This document shows positions 1 to 9,155 of a DNA stretch of 64,000 nt, piece after piece. Where the stretch lies: contig NZ_JACCDE010000007.1 of assembly GCF_013415125.1 (NCBI RefSeq), positions 85,652 to 149,651 of the forward strand, given 5' to 3'. A program made the position numbers and the translations under genes. The notes beneath the pieces are model-generated. The model was given only the letters and a program-made list of their open reading frames with translations. It made no database searches and had not been told where the DNA came from. The number at the start of each line of letters is the position of its first letter. The stretch's first letter is position 1. This DNA is from Vreelandella glaciei (lineage in GTDB: Bacteria > Pseudomonadota > Gammaproteobacteria > Pseudomonadales > Halomonadaceae).

Positions 1-722
1 TTCAGGCGCGCACCGCGGAAGGCAAAGGACACACCCACTACAGTTTCACCGGTGGCTGCCAAGCTGCAGGGCGCGGAACCCGAATGGGTGTAGCGGGAAA
101 TATTGTTATGCAGGCGATCCATATAGTCCCAGCCCTGCTCTTCGTCCCACAGCTGCAGCCAGCTGGCCACATCCAGATAGCCGGTACCCGACGAGTTGGG
201 GTTGGGCATAATGACATGGCCTTCAAACTCAGGCTTAGTCAGATCTTCCCAGGAGGTCGGCATCGGCACGCCCTGGCGTTCGCCCTCAATGGTGTTGTAG
301 CAAATGGCCGCTACCCAGGCGTCCATGCCCACCCATGCCGGGTCTTCGCCGTCCCGGTAGGCGGCATCGACAAATTTCGGGTCGAGGTTGTCCACGCCCT
401 CAGGGGCGTAACGCTCCAGCATACCCTCCTCTTCCAGCACTAGCAGGCTAGTGGCGGCCAATCCCCAAATTACATCCGCTTGAGGATTATCTTTTTCCGC
501 CAACAAGCGAGCGGTAATCACCCCGGTGGAATCACGCACCCAGTTAATCTCGATATCCGGGTGGGCGGCATTAAAGCGTTCAGCGTATTTTTGCAGGTCA
601 TCCGACTCAACGGCGGTGTACACCATTAATTCAGTGGCCAGCGCATTGGAAGCAAGGACAGTGGAAGCAAGCGCAGCGGCACTCGCTAGTAACGTGGAAG
701 GGAACAAACGGCGTGGCATCAT
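1..722 (-). CDS. Phosphonate-type ABC transporter substrate-binding protein (3' end cut by window)
   Basis: Reading leftward from tandem ATG codons at 722 and 719, the frame stays open to the window edge (about 240 residues). An AGGAGG ribosome site lies 8 bases before the first ATG. The protein opens with a Sec-type signal peptide (MMPRRLFPSTLLASAAALAS) followed by ELMVYTAVESDDLQKYAERFNAA, the start of a periplasmic iron/2-aminoethylphosphonate-type binding protein. It probably captures a phosphonate for an ABC importer whose membrane and ATPase genes would lie to the left. The UTRA-type GntR gene and HAD gene upstream, and the PhnF-like operator at 744-755, support the phosphonate reading, but the ligand itself is inferred. 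An Fe(III)-binding relative is the main alternative. Confidence 0.8.
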   Translation of the reverse strand, partial: MMPRRLFPSTLLASAAALASTVLASNALATELMVYTAVESDDLQKYAERFNAAHPDIEINWVRDSTGVITARLLAEKDNPQADVIWGLAATSLLVLEEEGMLERYAPEGVDNLDPKFVDAAYRDGEDPAWVGMDAWVAAICYNTIEGERQGVPMPTSWEDLTKPEFEGHVIMPNPNSSGTGYLDVASWLQLWDEEQGWDYMDRLHNNISRYTHSGSAPCSLAATGETVVGVSFAFRGARL

Positions 723-743
723 GATGGTGACCTCCTGGCTGGT

Positions 744-755
744 TGGTATAGACCA
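744..755. promoter_or_regulatory. PhnF-like GntR operator, TGGTATAGACCA
   Basis: This 12-base inverted repeat (TGGT-ATAG-ACCA) sits 21 bases before the start of the substrate-binding gene and downstream of the GntR gene. From memory, the same 12-mer is the site reported for mycobacterial PhnF, a GntR/UTRA phosphonate-family regulator. It is therefore the likely operator for the regulator at 831-1541, placed to block transcription of the transporter genes. Confidence 0.7.
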
Positions 756-830
756 GAAGTTTGCCGTTGTTAAATGACAGTGCAATGACGCTTGTTTGAC
801 CGATTTTTTAAGTTGTGATGTCTGCACCAA

Positions 831-1541
831 TCATTGCTGGCCGGATAGCTCCACGCTGATGCACAAAGAGTCGTGCAGCCAATGCTCTTCGTCATATTCA
901 ATGGGGCGCTGCTGATCGTCCAGAATGGCGCGGTTAATGTTCAACCCGGCGGTGCCTGGCGCTACCAGCAACTCTTCGGCATCCCTTGGTGATAGCGCTT
1001 CAGACACCATGCGGATAGAGCGGTTGGCCAGGTAATGCCCCCAGCGCTCCCGCAACAGCCCCCACAGCGACTGCCCAGCGTAGATGTCGAGCAATTCCGG
1101 GGCACAATTCGGCACCACCCACAGCGACTCCACCAGCACGGCGCGGTCGTCCACATAGCGGCGGCGGCGAATATGGTGAAACGGCTGGTCATCCGGCAGG
1201 CCCAGCGCGCGTGCAGCGGGCAGATGGGAGCAGGTTTCCAGTTTCAGGACAGCAGTGCGTGGCCGTCGTCCCTGGGCACGCACATAGTCGTTGAAGCCTG
1301 CGTCTCGGGTAGGGTCATAGACCAAGCGGGCGGGGGAAATAAACCACCCGCGCCGGTTGCTGCGGTGGATCAACCCCTCGCCCTCCAGCTGCGCCAGCGC
1401 CTGGCGCAGGGTGACGCGAGTGGTGGCAAAGCGTTCCGCCAGCACCCGTTCAGCGGGTAGTTTGCCTTCCCACTGGGTGGCGTTGATGTCGATTAACGAG
1501 CGAAGCTGTTCGGTCAGTTGTAGGTAGTAGGCATCAGACAT
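831..1541 (-). CDS. GntR/UTRA (HutC subfamily) transcriptional regulator, PhnR/PhnF-like
   Basis: 236 residues. Residues about 5-70 form a GntR winged helix-turn-helix (LPAERVLAERFATTRVTLRQALAQLEGEGLIHR), followed by a UTRA effector domain with the typical NRAILDDQQRPIEYDEEHW end. The ATG start overlaps the end of the HAD gene by 8 bases, so the two are translationally coupled. A 108-base gap separates it from the downstream binding-protein gene. That gap carries a PhnF-type operator, so this protein probably represses the phosphonate uptake genes and releases DNA when it binds a phosphonate-related ligand. The family is clear; the effector is inferred. Confidence 0.85.
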   Translation of the reverse strand: MSDAYYLQLTEQLRSLIDINATQWEGKLPAERVLAERFATTRVTLRQALAQLEGEGLIHRSNRRGWFISPARLVYDPTRDAGFNDYVRAQGRRPRTAVLKLETCSHLPAARALGLPDDQPFHHIRRRRYVDDRAVLVESLWVVPNCAPELLDIYAGQSLWGLLRERWGHYLANRSIRMVSEALSPRDAEELLVAPGTAGLNINRAILDDQQRPIEYDEEHWLHDSLCISVELSGQQ

Positions 1542-2265
1542 GCGCCGATTTTCCTGGCAGAGCGTTGGGCGACGAAGCGCTCACAGGCGCTGGCGCCCGC
1601 CAGTCTAAGCGCCGCCACCCTTCAACGCTAGCTACCTCAGCCAGTACCGGATCAGGGTTAACCGCCACAGGGCAATCCACATACTGCAGCAGTGGGAGGT
1701 CGTTGCGGGAGTCTGAGTAGAAAGTCGTGTGACTAGGGGTGACCTGCTGTTCGATCAGCCACTGTTTTAAGCGCAGCACCTTGCCGCCGCGATAAGAAAA
1801 AATTCCCTCACTGCCGCCGGTATAGCGCGCATCTTCATTGATACCGTGCTCCACGCTTAACTCTACCGCCAGCACATGTTCAATGCCCAGGGTGGTTGCA
1901 ATCGGCTCGACCAAATGACGTGACGAGGCGGAAATCAGCAGCAGGGTATCGCCAGCTTTACGATGCGCTTCCAGGCAGACCCAGGCTTGTTCAAAAATAC
2001 GCGGCAGAAGGTGCGTGGCGACAAACCGCTCGACCTCTTTTTGAACATCCGTTACCCGGCGCCCGCGCAGCGGCGCCAGGGTCATGGCTAGATACTCTTC
2101 GAGCTTTAGCTTGCCCGCATGATAAGTCCGCTGCATCTGCTCGGCACGCGCCATGAAGGTCTCGGCATCGCTGATCCAACCTTGCTCTATCATCCATAAA
2201 TTCCAGCGGTCGCTGCAGTCTCCATCCAGGAGGGTGTCATCAAGATCAAACAGGGCCAGGCGCAT
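1534..2265 (-). CDS. HAD-IB family phosphatase (SerB-like)
   Basis: 243 residues from the ATG at 2265, chosen because it directly begins the catalytic motif MRLALFDLDDTLLDGD and has a GGAGTG ribosome site. An upstream extension to 2370 would run into the preceding gene and is unlikely. HAD motif I is DLDDT, motif II is LLISASSRH, and motif IV is near YSDSRNDLPLL. The long cap between motifs I and II fits subfamily IB (phosphoserine phosphatase-like). It is co-transcribed with the GntR regulator (8-base overlap), so it may dephosphorylate an intermediate of organophosphonate use, but the substrate cannot be read from the sequence. Confidence 0.8.
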   Translation of the reverse strand: MRLALFDLDDTLLDGDCSDRWNLWMIEQGWISDAETFMARAEQMQRTYHAGKLKLEEYLAMTLAPLRGRRVTDVQKEVERFVATHLLPRIFEQAWVCLEAHRKAGDTLLLISASSRHLVEPIATTLGIEHVLAVELSVEHGINEDARYTGGSEGIFSYRGGKVLRLKQWLIEQQVTPSHTTFYSDSRNDLPLLQYVDCPVAVNPDPVLAEVASVEGWRRLDWRAPAPVSASSPNALPGKSAHV

Positions 2266-2354
2266 GGGAGCACTCCTTTCATCGCGGGTTGGCGGCGCGT
2301 AGGGTATGCCAAAGGTGATGACAAGACGATGACGCTGGCGGTGATATTGCGTGG

Positions 2355-5030
2355 CTACTTGTTCAACCACGCTGCGGCAAAATCATCGGCCGGTAGCGGC
2401 CGCCCAAACCAGTAGCCTTGCGCTTCATTACAGCCCATTTCGGCTAGTAGATTTGCTTGCTCGTGGGTCTCAACCCCCTCCGCCACTGTTTTCATCTCTA
2501 GCGCTTGCGCCATGGCAATAATGGTTTGCACGATGGTGCGGTCGTGGCGATTATCGAGCATTTCACGCACAAAGGAGATATCGATTTTCAGCGCGTCGGC
2601 GGCAAAGCGCCGCAAATAAGAGAGTGACGAATACCCCGTGCCAAAATCGTCGATGGAGAGTGCATAGCCCGCTTGCCGCATGGTGTGGGTAATCTCCACC
2701 GCCTGATCAGGGTCGCGCATAAAATCGCTTTCGGTGAGTTCCAGCGCAATCGCGCTCGGGGAAACACCCGCCGTGAGGTGCGCAATGTGGTGGGTAAGCT
2801 GTGGGTCGGCGAACTGCTGAGCGGAAATGTTGATCGACAACCTGCCGGGCAGTGGCATGGCGCACTGTTGGCGCCATGCCATCAGTTGCCTGGCAGACTC
2901 CTCCAGTACCCAATCGCCCAGGGCACGAATCAGGCCACGCTCTTCGGCCAAAGGAATAAACTCACTGGGACTCACCCACCCCCACTCCGCGTCATGCCAG
3001 CGGCAGAGAGTCTCAGCACCTGTCAGCTGCCCGCTGGCAAGGTCTACCTGGGGCTGAAAGTAGAGTTCCAACTGGTTTTCGCTGATCGCCACGCTGAGCC
3101 GCTCGGTCATCCGCTGGCGGCGCTGTAGCGCGTGATGCATTGCTTGGGTATAGGGGCAGGTACTGTTGTCGCGGCGTTTGGCGTGGTGAAGCGCAATACT
3201 AGTGGCATTGAACAGCTCACTCGCTTGCGTCACATCGTGGGGATAACGGGCATAGCCAATGCTGACATCAAGGTTAAACACACGGCGCTCCAGCTGCAGC
3301 GGCTGAGTCACAGCTGAGCGCAACTGCTCGACGAGAGCATTTATGTTTCTGATATCGGCGTCGGCCACCAGCATGGCAAACTCATCACCGGATAAACGCG
3401 CCAGTGGGCCATAGGCGTGGCTGATCTTCTGCAAGCGGTCCGCCACTGATACCAGTAGTTGGTCACCTACTTGGTGGCCGTGCAGGTCATTCACTTCTTT
3501 AAAGCGACGAATATCCAATAGCAGCAGCGAAAGCCCCTGCCCAGTATAGTGGGCCTCTTGCCACATCTGCGCTAACAGCTCCATGAAGCGGGTACGGTTA
3601 GGTAGCCCGGTAGTGCTATCCGTGTAGGCCAACTGATGCATATGACGGTGGTCCCGGCGGCGTTCAAGCTCTGCCGCGGCGCCAGTAGAAAGGATTTGCA
3701 ACACTGAGGTAGCGAACGCATTAGTCGTCAGCGGTTGGCGGTAAAACACCATCATCACGCCAATTGCCTCGCCGTTGGCGTTATCTAAGCGACGACCAAT
3801 CCATGCCCTGACCAGTAGCTGCGTGCCCCCTAACAGCAGCGGCGGCCCGTCATGTATCACCGCTTCACGCTCCAGCACCACCTGCTCGCTAGGCGAGCCG
3901 CGCAGTGCGAAAGCGTGCTGCTCACGCTGTTCGCCACTGACCACCATGCTAACCGTGGTTGCCTGGCCATACTCTTTTTCCTCGTCCTGAGGGGAGGTAT
4001 GCAGTAGTGCAATGAAGCCTGCGTCGGCTTCCAGCACCTCGACCAGAGTGGCAATCAGCTGCTGAAAATAACCGTCACCCACCCGCGTCGTGACCGTCGA
4101 GGCAACCTGAAGCACGGCGTTTTGTACCCGTTGCGACTCTTGCTGGTCGGTCACATCCGAGATAAAGCCTTCCAGGCAGACAATCTCACCATCAGGATTC
4201 ATAACAGCCTGGCCCTGCTCCCACATCCAACGTCTCCCCCCGTCGCGATGCTTTAACCGATACACCACCCGGTAAGGCCGCTTGCTGGCAATGGCCAACT
4301 GCACCTCGTCGAAGAGTTTTTCCTGATCATCAGGATGAATCAACGCGGCGAAGCTGGTCACCCGGTTACCTTGCAACTCATCCGGGCGGTACCCGGTCAG
4401 CGCCTCGGCCCCTTGGCTTACCACCTGCATGGTCCAGTCACGGTCATTGAAGCAACGGTAGGCCATGCCAGGCAAGTGGTTTAGCAGCGTATCCAGGCGT
4501 CGCTCACTCTCCCGTGCGACTTCTTCGCTTGCTCTTAATGCCTGCTCTGCTTTTTGGCGGCCTAGCTCCGCTCCGGCCTGGGCGGCAGCAATTTGCAAAA
4601 TTTCATTGGCTAGCTCATCCAACTGCATAGGAGAGTTCTTGAGCACCGCCAGCAGGCCAATCAGCGCGCCATCGGCAGCGTAGAGGGGGCGCCCCAGATA
4701 ACTCTCGGCGCCGAGTTCGCCAAGTAGCTTATCGTCTGGAAAGCGCAATTGGACATCATGCGCATAAAGACAAAATTCACTGTTTATCGCGGTTTCGCAA
4801 GGAGTCCCCGCCAGCGGATAAGTAACATTGCTAAGCAAACGCCCATTGGACCAGACCGCTAACGTCTCAGCCTGATGCAGCTGAGTAACATCGGCCACCA
4901 GCACATGGTCAACGCCCACCAAGTTTGCCAATCGTTCGACCAGCGTGGCATAAAAGCCAGGACTTCCACTATGCCCCATCCCTTCTGCCAACTGGCGAAA
5001 TATCTCTGTCGCGTTATTCCTCGTGCGCAT
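2355..5030 (-). CDS. Cyclic di-GMP signalling protein: GAF-PAS-GAF-GGDEF-EAL
   Basis: About 891 residues, cytosolic with no membrane segments. A GAF-like sensor (residues about 10-165) leads into a PAS/PAC fold (about 185-300; LLNHLPGMAYRCFN...GYRPDEL), a second GAF-like stretch (about 310-465), a GGDEF domain with the active variant SGDEF (in ARLSGDEFAMLV), and an EAL domain with ETL in place of EAL. The EAL domain keeps the catalytic pattern NISAQQF, ELTES, IDDFGTGYSS and EGVET, so both cyclase and phosphodiesterase activity look possible. I prefer the ATG at 5030, which has an AGGTGG ribosome site; a GTG at 5042 is the alternative. The signal it senses is unknown. Confidence 0.85.
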   Translation of the reverse strand: MRTRNNATEIFRQLAEGMGHSGSPGFYATLVERLANLVGVDHVLVADVTQLHQAETLAVWSNGRLLSNVTYPLAGTPCETAINSEFCLYAHDVQLRFPDDKLLGELGAESYLGRPLYAADGALIGLLAVLKNSPMQLDELANEILQIAAAQAGAELGRQKAEQALRASEEVARESERRLDTLLNHLPGMAYRCFNDRDWTMQVVSQGAEALTGYRPDELQGNRVTSFAALIHPDDQEKLFDEVQLAIASKRPYRVVYRLKHRDGGRRWMWEQGQAVMNPDGEIVCLEGFISDVTDQQESQRVQNAVLQVASTVTTRVGDGYFQQLIATLVEVLEADAGFIALLHTSPQDEEKEYGQATTVSMVVSGEQREQHAFALRGSPSEQVVLEREAVIHDGPPLLLGGTQLLVRAWIGRRLDNANGEAIGVMMVFYRQPLTTNAFATSVLQILSTGAAAELERRRDHRHMHQLAYTDSTTGLPNRTRFMELLAQMWQEAHYTGQGLSLLLLDIRRFKEVNDLHGHQVGDQLLVSVADRLQKISHAYGPLARLSGDEFAMLVADADIRNINALVEQLRSAVTQPLQLERRVFNLDVSIGYARYPHDVTQASELFNATSIALHHAKRRDNSTCPYTQAMHHALQRRQRMTERLSVAISENQLELYFQPQVDLASGQLTGAETLCRWHDAEWGWVSPSEFIPLAEERGLIRALGDWVLEESARQLMAWRQQCAMPLPGRLSINISAQQFADPQLTHHIAHLTAGVSPSAIALELTESDFMRDPDQAVEITHTMRQAGYALSIDDFGTGYSSLSYLRRFAADALKIDISFVREMLDNRHDRTIVQTIIAMAQALEMKTVAEGVETHEQANLLAEMGCNEAQGYWFGRPLPADDFAAAWLNK

Positions 5031-5097
5031 GGGTGGAGCCACCTATTCCCGCTTTTTCTTCAGCTTAGCTCGAAGCGCAGCCACAATGAAGCACCCG

Positions 5098-5138
5098 TTA
5101 ACCATCCAGGCCTGCATGACAGCCGCCTGGATGGTTAA
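5098..5138 (-). terminator. Perfect 14-bp inverted repeat downstream of the TRAP operon
   Basis: The arms 5098-5111 and 5125-5138 are exact reverse complements (TTAACCATCCAGGC / GCCTGGATGGTTAA) around a 13-base loop. It lies between the end of the dctM-like gene (5158) and the start of the GGDEF/EAL gene (5030). No strong T-run follows, so it may act as a terminator or as a 3' mRNA-stabilising hairpin. Confidence 0.55.
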
Positions 5139-5157
5139 ATGTGGTCGATAGTGGCCG

Positions 5158-6462
5158 TTAATGGGTCATCGCCTGGGGCAGGTAGAGAGCAATGCCGGGA
5201 AAGAGATGCATCAAGGCAATCGCCAACAGCATCAGCAGGAAGAACGGCAGCGTGGCCTTGGTAATGGTCAGGATATCCTTCCCTGTCAGCCCCTGAATCA
5301 CGAACAGGTTGAAGCCAACGGGCGGCGTAATCTGCGACATTTCGACGACGATGACCAGATAGATGCCAAACCAGATGAGGTCAAACCCTGCGGCACTCAC
5401 CAGCGGCATGATAATCGCCGTGACCAGCAGAATCAGCGAAATACCGTCGAGGAAGCAGCCCATGATCAGCAGCAGCAAGGTGAGCGCGATCAGCAGCATG
5501 GTGGGTGAAAGCCCCATTTCACCAATCGCCTGCGCCAGCTTCATCGGTACCTGAGTAAAGCCCATGGCCGAGGTCAGGAAAGACGCCCCCGCAATAATGA
5601 AGGCGATCATGCAGGCAGTACGCACAGCGGCAAACAGCGAGCTCTTGAAGATCTCGCGGTCAAAGTGACCATTGAAGCGGGCAATCACGATCGACAGCAC
5701 CACACCGACCGCTGCCGCCTCCGTGGGTGACGCCAAGCCGCCATAGATCGAGAAGATGATGCCGCCGATCAGCAGCAGAATGGGCACCAGCGACCAGGTG
5801 TTGCGCAGCTTTTCGCCAAAACTCATGTCTGACTCATCTTCACCGGTCAGGCCTTCGCGGTTGCCTTTCAATAGCGCCCACAAAATGAGATAGCTCATGA
5901 ACATCGCCAGGATCATCAAGCCTGGGCCAATACCCGCCATAAACAGTCTGGAGATCGACTGCTCGGTGACCACGCCATAAACAATCAGCACAATGGAAGG
6001 CGGAATCAGCAGCCCTAGCGTCGAAGCACTAGCCAGCGTTCCAATCGCCATATTGCTGTCGTAGCCACGCCGTTCGAGCTCAGGCAGGGTCATCTTGCCT
6101 ACCGTTGCGCAGGTGGCAGCCGAAGAGCCGCACACCGCTGCAAACATGCCGCTGCCAATAATATTGGTATGCAGTAAACGCCCCGGTAGGCGGTTTAACC
6201 AGGGCGACAGGCCGCGGAACATATTATCGGCGAGCCCCGACCGAAAGAGTATCTCGCCCATCCAGATAAACATGGGTAGCGCGGTAAGGTCCCACCCATA
6301 GCTTGCCCCCCAGAAATCAGAGGCCAGGATAGAAGCTGGTGAAAACGAGCTGAAGAACTCGAGTGCTATCCAGGCAGTACCAATCAGCGCAAAGGCGATC
6401 CATACCCCGCTCCCCAGTAACAGCACAAGCGTAAAAATGGTGGCGAGACTTAGTAGCAGCAC
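5158..6462 (-). CDS. TRAP transporter large permease, DctM family
   Basis: 434 residues and strongly hydrophobic, about a dozen membrane helices, with the DctM signature stretches (GSGMFAAVCGSSAATCATVGKM; LLIPPSIVLIVYGVVTEQSI; SPTEAAAVGVV; MSQITPPVGFNLFVIQG). It is the main sodium-coupled translocation subunit of a TRAP importer. Start is a GTG at 6462 preceded by GGAG. The small permease and binding protein lie just upstream in the same direction, so dctP-dctQ-dctM form one operon. Because the operon follows a LysR gene and is divergent from pxpABC, 5-oxoproline or a related acid is a reasonable guess for the substrate. Confidence 0.93.
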   Translation of the reverse strand: MLLLSLATIFTLVLLLGSGVWIAFALIGTAWIALEFFSSFSPASILASDFWGASYGWDLTALPMFIWMGEILFRSGLADNMFRGLSPWLNRLPGRLLHTNIIGSGMFAAVCGSSAATCATVGKMTLPELERRGYDSNMAIGTLASASTLGLLIPPSIVLIVYGVVTEQSISRLFMAGIGPGLMILAMFMSYLILWALLKGNREGLTGEDESDMSFGEKLRNTWSLVPILLLIGGIIFSIYGGLASPTEAAAVGVVLSIVIARFNGHFDREIFKSSLFAAVRTACMIAFIIAGASFLTSAMGFTQVPMKLAQAIGEMGLSPTMLLIALTLLLLIMGCFLDGISLILLVTAIIMPLVSAAGFDLIWFGIYLVIVVEMSQITPPVGFNLFVIQGLTGKDILTITKATLPFFLLMLLAIALMHLFPGIALYLPQAMTH

Positions 6463-6506
6463 GAGGAGCTCTCCGATTTAGGGGGCAGGTGAGTGAAGGT
6501 CGCCAT

Positions 6507-7070
6507 TTAGCGGCCTTCGCTTTCGTCTGGGGCCGTCGCTTCGCAAAAACTTGAAGGGTCGCGAATGGCAATACGGATCGCCATGAACAGTGCTTCAGCC
6601 AGCGCCAGGCACAAAAGCCCTACGCTGGTCGCAAGTACAAGCTGGGGAATCCAGAGCGGAATCGACACAAATCCTGAAGACACATCATTGTATTGAATGC
6701 TCTCACGCGCCAAACCAACCAAGCCGTAACTGAGCATCAGGCTGATCGCCAGCGCGATAATCAGGCCGAATACTTCAAACCACACTCGAATTGCCGGTGG
6801 CAGCCGAGTAATCAACAGCGTCACGCGAATATGGGCGTGATGCACAAAGGTGTAGGCCAAGCCCAGAAAGGTCGCACCCACCAACAGATATGAAGCAATT
6901 TCCGAAACGCCGGTAATACTCAGGCCTAGTCGGCTCAAGCCAACCAGCACCAGCAGGGCATCTACTAGGCGGAAAGTCACCTGAAGCGCTATCAGCGCAC
7001 AGATGGCCACCATGCACGCCGCCGCACCCCAAGCCCCCAGGCGATAGAGTTTGTCGAATTTAAACGTCAT
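6507..7070 (-). CDS. TRAP transporter small permease, DctQ family
   Basis: 187 residues when started at the ATG at 7070 (MTFKFDKLYRLGAWGAA), which has a GAGG site upstream; the longer open frame to 7139 has no such support. Four predicted membrane helices (about 12-32, 50-72, 88-110 and 130-155) and the FLGLAYTFVHHAHIRVTLL core are typical of DctQ, which docks the substrate-loaded binding protein on the large permease. It is followed 45 bases later by the dctM-like gene. Confidence 0.9.
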   Translation of the reverse strand: MTFKFDKLYRLGAWGAAACMVAICALIALQVTFRLVDALLVLVGLSRLGLSITGVSEIASYLLVGATFLGLAYTFVHHAHIRVTLLITRLPPAIRVWFEVFGLIIALAISLMLSYGLVGLARESIQYNDVSSGFVSIPLWIPQLVLATSVGLLCLALAEALFMAIRIAIRDPSSFCEATAPDESEGR

Positions 7071-7100
7071 GTTCGCAGCCTCATGAAGCGCACGGGAAAA

Positions 7101-7130
7101 GCAGGGACGGAGACGTTGCCCCGCCCCTGC
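7101..7130 (-). promoter_or_regulatory. Intercistronic hairpin between dctP- and dctQ-like genes
   Basis: GCAGGG-A-CGG pairs with CCG-C-CCCTGC around a 10-base loop (6 + 3 pairs with one mismatch). No T-run follows, so it is not a full terminator. A hairpin here could protect the upstream binding-protein message and give more of it than of the permeases, a common arrangement in transporter operons. Confidence 0.5.
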
Positions 7131-7151
7131 AAGAGACATTGAAGCCGGAGA

Positions 7152-8135
7152 TTAGCTGTCGCGTTGCTCGCGGTAGTTTTCCAGCGCCTGCTTGGCTTCG
7201 TCGTCAGCACGGGACTGCCAATCTTCAAACAACTGGTCACCGGCTGCTTGCAGCGCCTCTGAAACGGCTTCGTTTGGCTCAGAAACTGAAATACCGTTCT
7301 CTTGCAGTGCAGCCAAGCTGGCGTCGTTATCTTCGCGGCTCATCTCCCAACCACGTTTTTCAGCCTCAGCGGCGGCTTCCATCAGTGCTTCCTGGGTTGC
7401 TTCATCCAGGGCATCGAAACTGCGCTGGCTGATGAAAACGATGTTTTTCGGCAACCATAGGTTAGCGTTGGTGTAATCGGTAACATAATCCCACGCCGCC
7501 ATGGAGTTGCCGGTAGAGCTTGAGGTGATCATGGCATCCACCCGGCCAGTGCTAAACGCAGTGGGTATATCAGACTCTTCGGTTTCAGTGGGGCTACCGC
7601 CCAGGTTATCGACAAAACGCTGGGTATTGATGTTAGGTGCACGAACGCGCAAGCCTTCAAACTGCTCGGGGTCAGTAAGAGGTTCAGAGGTATAGATACC
7701 TTGCGCAGGCCAAGTGACGGCGTAGAGCGGAATCAACCCTTCATAGGCAAACAACTCGGTGATCATCGGCTTGGTGGCTTCCCACAGCGCGTAGGCATCG
7801 TCATAGCTGCCTGCCACACCGGGCAGAGTATCCACTTCGAAAATGGGGTCATCATTGGAAAGCACGGAGAGGAATACTTCGCCCGCATCAATGGTGCCAC
7901 GACGAACCGACGGTTTGATCTCCCCATGGGCGACAAGAGAGCCACCGCTATGCACGGTAATGGTTAGCTCGCCATCAGTGGCTTCTGCCACATCGTCGGC
8001 AAACTGCTTGGTGTTTTGGGTATGAAAGCTGGCATCACCGTACGGCGTGGCCATGGTCCACTCAGCCGCGTGAGCCGTCACCGTCAGACCGCAGGCTGTT
8101 GCCAGTAGCAGGGTGGAAGTTAATGTCTTGCGCAT
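7152..8135 (-). CDS. TRAP transporter substrate-binding protein, DctP family
   Basis: 327 residues. A clear signal peptide (MRKTLTSTLLLATACGLTVTAHA, cut before AEW) is followed by a DctP fold: WTMATPYGDASFHTQNTKQFADDV, the LRVRAPN motif with its ligand-carboxylate arginine in a FEGLRVRAP context, and the long C-terminal helix rich in acidic residues, as is common for periplasmic proteins of halophiles. It delivers an organic acid to the DctQM permease. The gene is only 36 bases downstream of the LysR regulator in the same direction. The divergent neighbour pxpABC makes pyroglutamate a good candidate ligand, but this is inference. Confidence 0.92.
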   Translation of the reverse strand: MRKTLTSTLLLATACGLTVTAHAAEWTMATPYGDASFHTQNTKQFADDVAEATDGELTITVHSGGSLVAHGEIKPSVRRGTIDAGEVFLSVLSNDDPIFEVDTLPGVAGSYDDAYALWEATKPMITELFAYEGLIPLYAVTWPAQGIYTSEPLTDPEQFEGLRVRAPNINTQRFVDNLGGSPTETEESDIPTAFSTGRVDAMITSSSTGNSMAAWDYVTDYTNANLWLPKNIVFISQRSFDALDEATQEALMEAAAEAEKRGWEMSREDNDASLAALQENGISVSEPNEAVSEALQAAGDQLFEDWQSRADDEAKQALENYREQRDS

Positions 8136-8171
8136 TGTGAAAACCCTCTTGTTTCTATTAATAATATGGAG

Positions 8172-9155
8172 CTAATGGTGTGTTGCGTCGGTGGTGCCAG
8201 AGGAGGCGCTGCTGGGTACCCAGCGCCCAGAGAAAAGTGTTGTTGTCATATCGGCACGGCGCGCCTGGGCATAGCGGCTGGCACATTCCTGTGCCAGCCG
8301 AGCAACGCCCCGACAAAAGCGTGGGTGGTTAGCGTTGCGCCATATCACATCATAGTGCATGGCGGGTAACGGCACCGGCAGTGACAAGCGGTAGAGCTCC
8401 CCCCGCTGCCACTCTTCCAGCACGGTGGCGACCGGCAGCGCGCCAATTCCCAACCCTTCGGTAGTCATACGCACAATCGTCATTAATGTACTAACGCAAT
8501 GAATACGCGGGCTGGCTACGCCCTGCTCCGCTAAGTACCGCACCAACTCTGAGTGGGGGCGCGCCTGTTTACCAAACGAAATAAACGGCAGTTGCTTAAA
8601 CCACAGTTCGGCACTGTCGCTCAGCAGCTTGGCATGCCGCGGGGAAACGAACATGCCCATTTCATAAGGGCTCAGCGACTCGTACTCGATCTGCTTTTGA
8701 GGCGAATAGCCATTCATCGCCAGCACAATATCCAATTCATTACTCAGCAGCCGCTCATTCAGAACCGACGAGTAATCAACCGTCAATTCAATAATCAGCC
8801 GCGGATACCGCTCGGTGAGCAGGCGCATAAAATCGGGGAACCAGCTATGAGCGATGGTTTCAATTGTGCCGAGCCGCAATGGTGCAGAAAACGCCTCTTC
8901 ACTATCGAATAGCTTCATCGCCTTATCACGTTGGTGCAGCATGCGTTCAGCGTGCATAAAGAACTCGCGGCCGCGCATGGTGGGCTGGATAGGCCGAGCG
9001 GCGCGCTCCAAGAGCAGTTCCCCTACCGTGGTTTCAAGACGCGAAATACGCTCGGAAACAGAAGGCTGAGTAAGGTGCAAGCGGGTCGCTGCCTTACGGA
9101 AAGAGCCGAGCCTCACCGCCCATACAAACGCCTCCAGTTCTTTAAAATCGAGCAT
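8172..9155 (-). CDS. LysR-family transcriptional regulator (next to TRAP and pxp operons)
   Basis: 327 residues. The N-terminal winged helix (MLDFKELEAFVWAVRLGSFRKAATRLHLTQPSVSERISRLE) is a standard LysR DNA-binding domain, followed by the periplasmic-binding-like effector domain. It is transcribed ahead of dctPQM, and head-to-head with pxpA across a 360-base gap, an arrangement typical of a LysR protein controlling the divergent genes. The likely targets are pxpABC and perhaps the TRAP operon, with 5-oxoproline or a related compound as co-inducer (inferred). Confidence 0.9.
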   Translation of the reverse strand: MLDFKELEAFVWAVRLGSFRKAATRLHLTQPSVSERISRLETTVGELLLERAARPIQPTMRGREFFMHAERMLHQRDKAMKLFDSEEAFSAPLRLGTIETIAHSWFPDFMRLLTERYPRLIIELTVDYSSVLNERLLSNELDIVLAMNGYSPQKQIEYESLSPYEMGMFVSPRHAKLLSDSAELWFKQLPFISFGKQARPHSELVRYLAEQGVASPRIHCVSTLMTIVRMTTEGLGIGALPVATVLEEWQRGELYRLSLPVPLPAMHYDVIWRNANHPRFCRGVARLAQECASRYAQARRADMTTTLFSGRWVPSSASSGTTDATHH

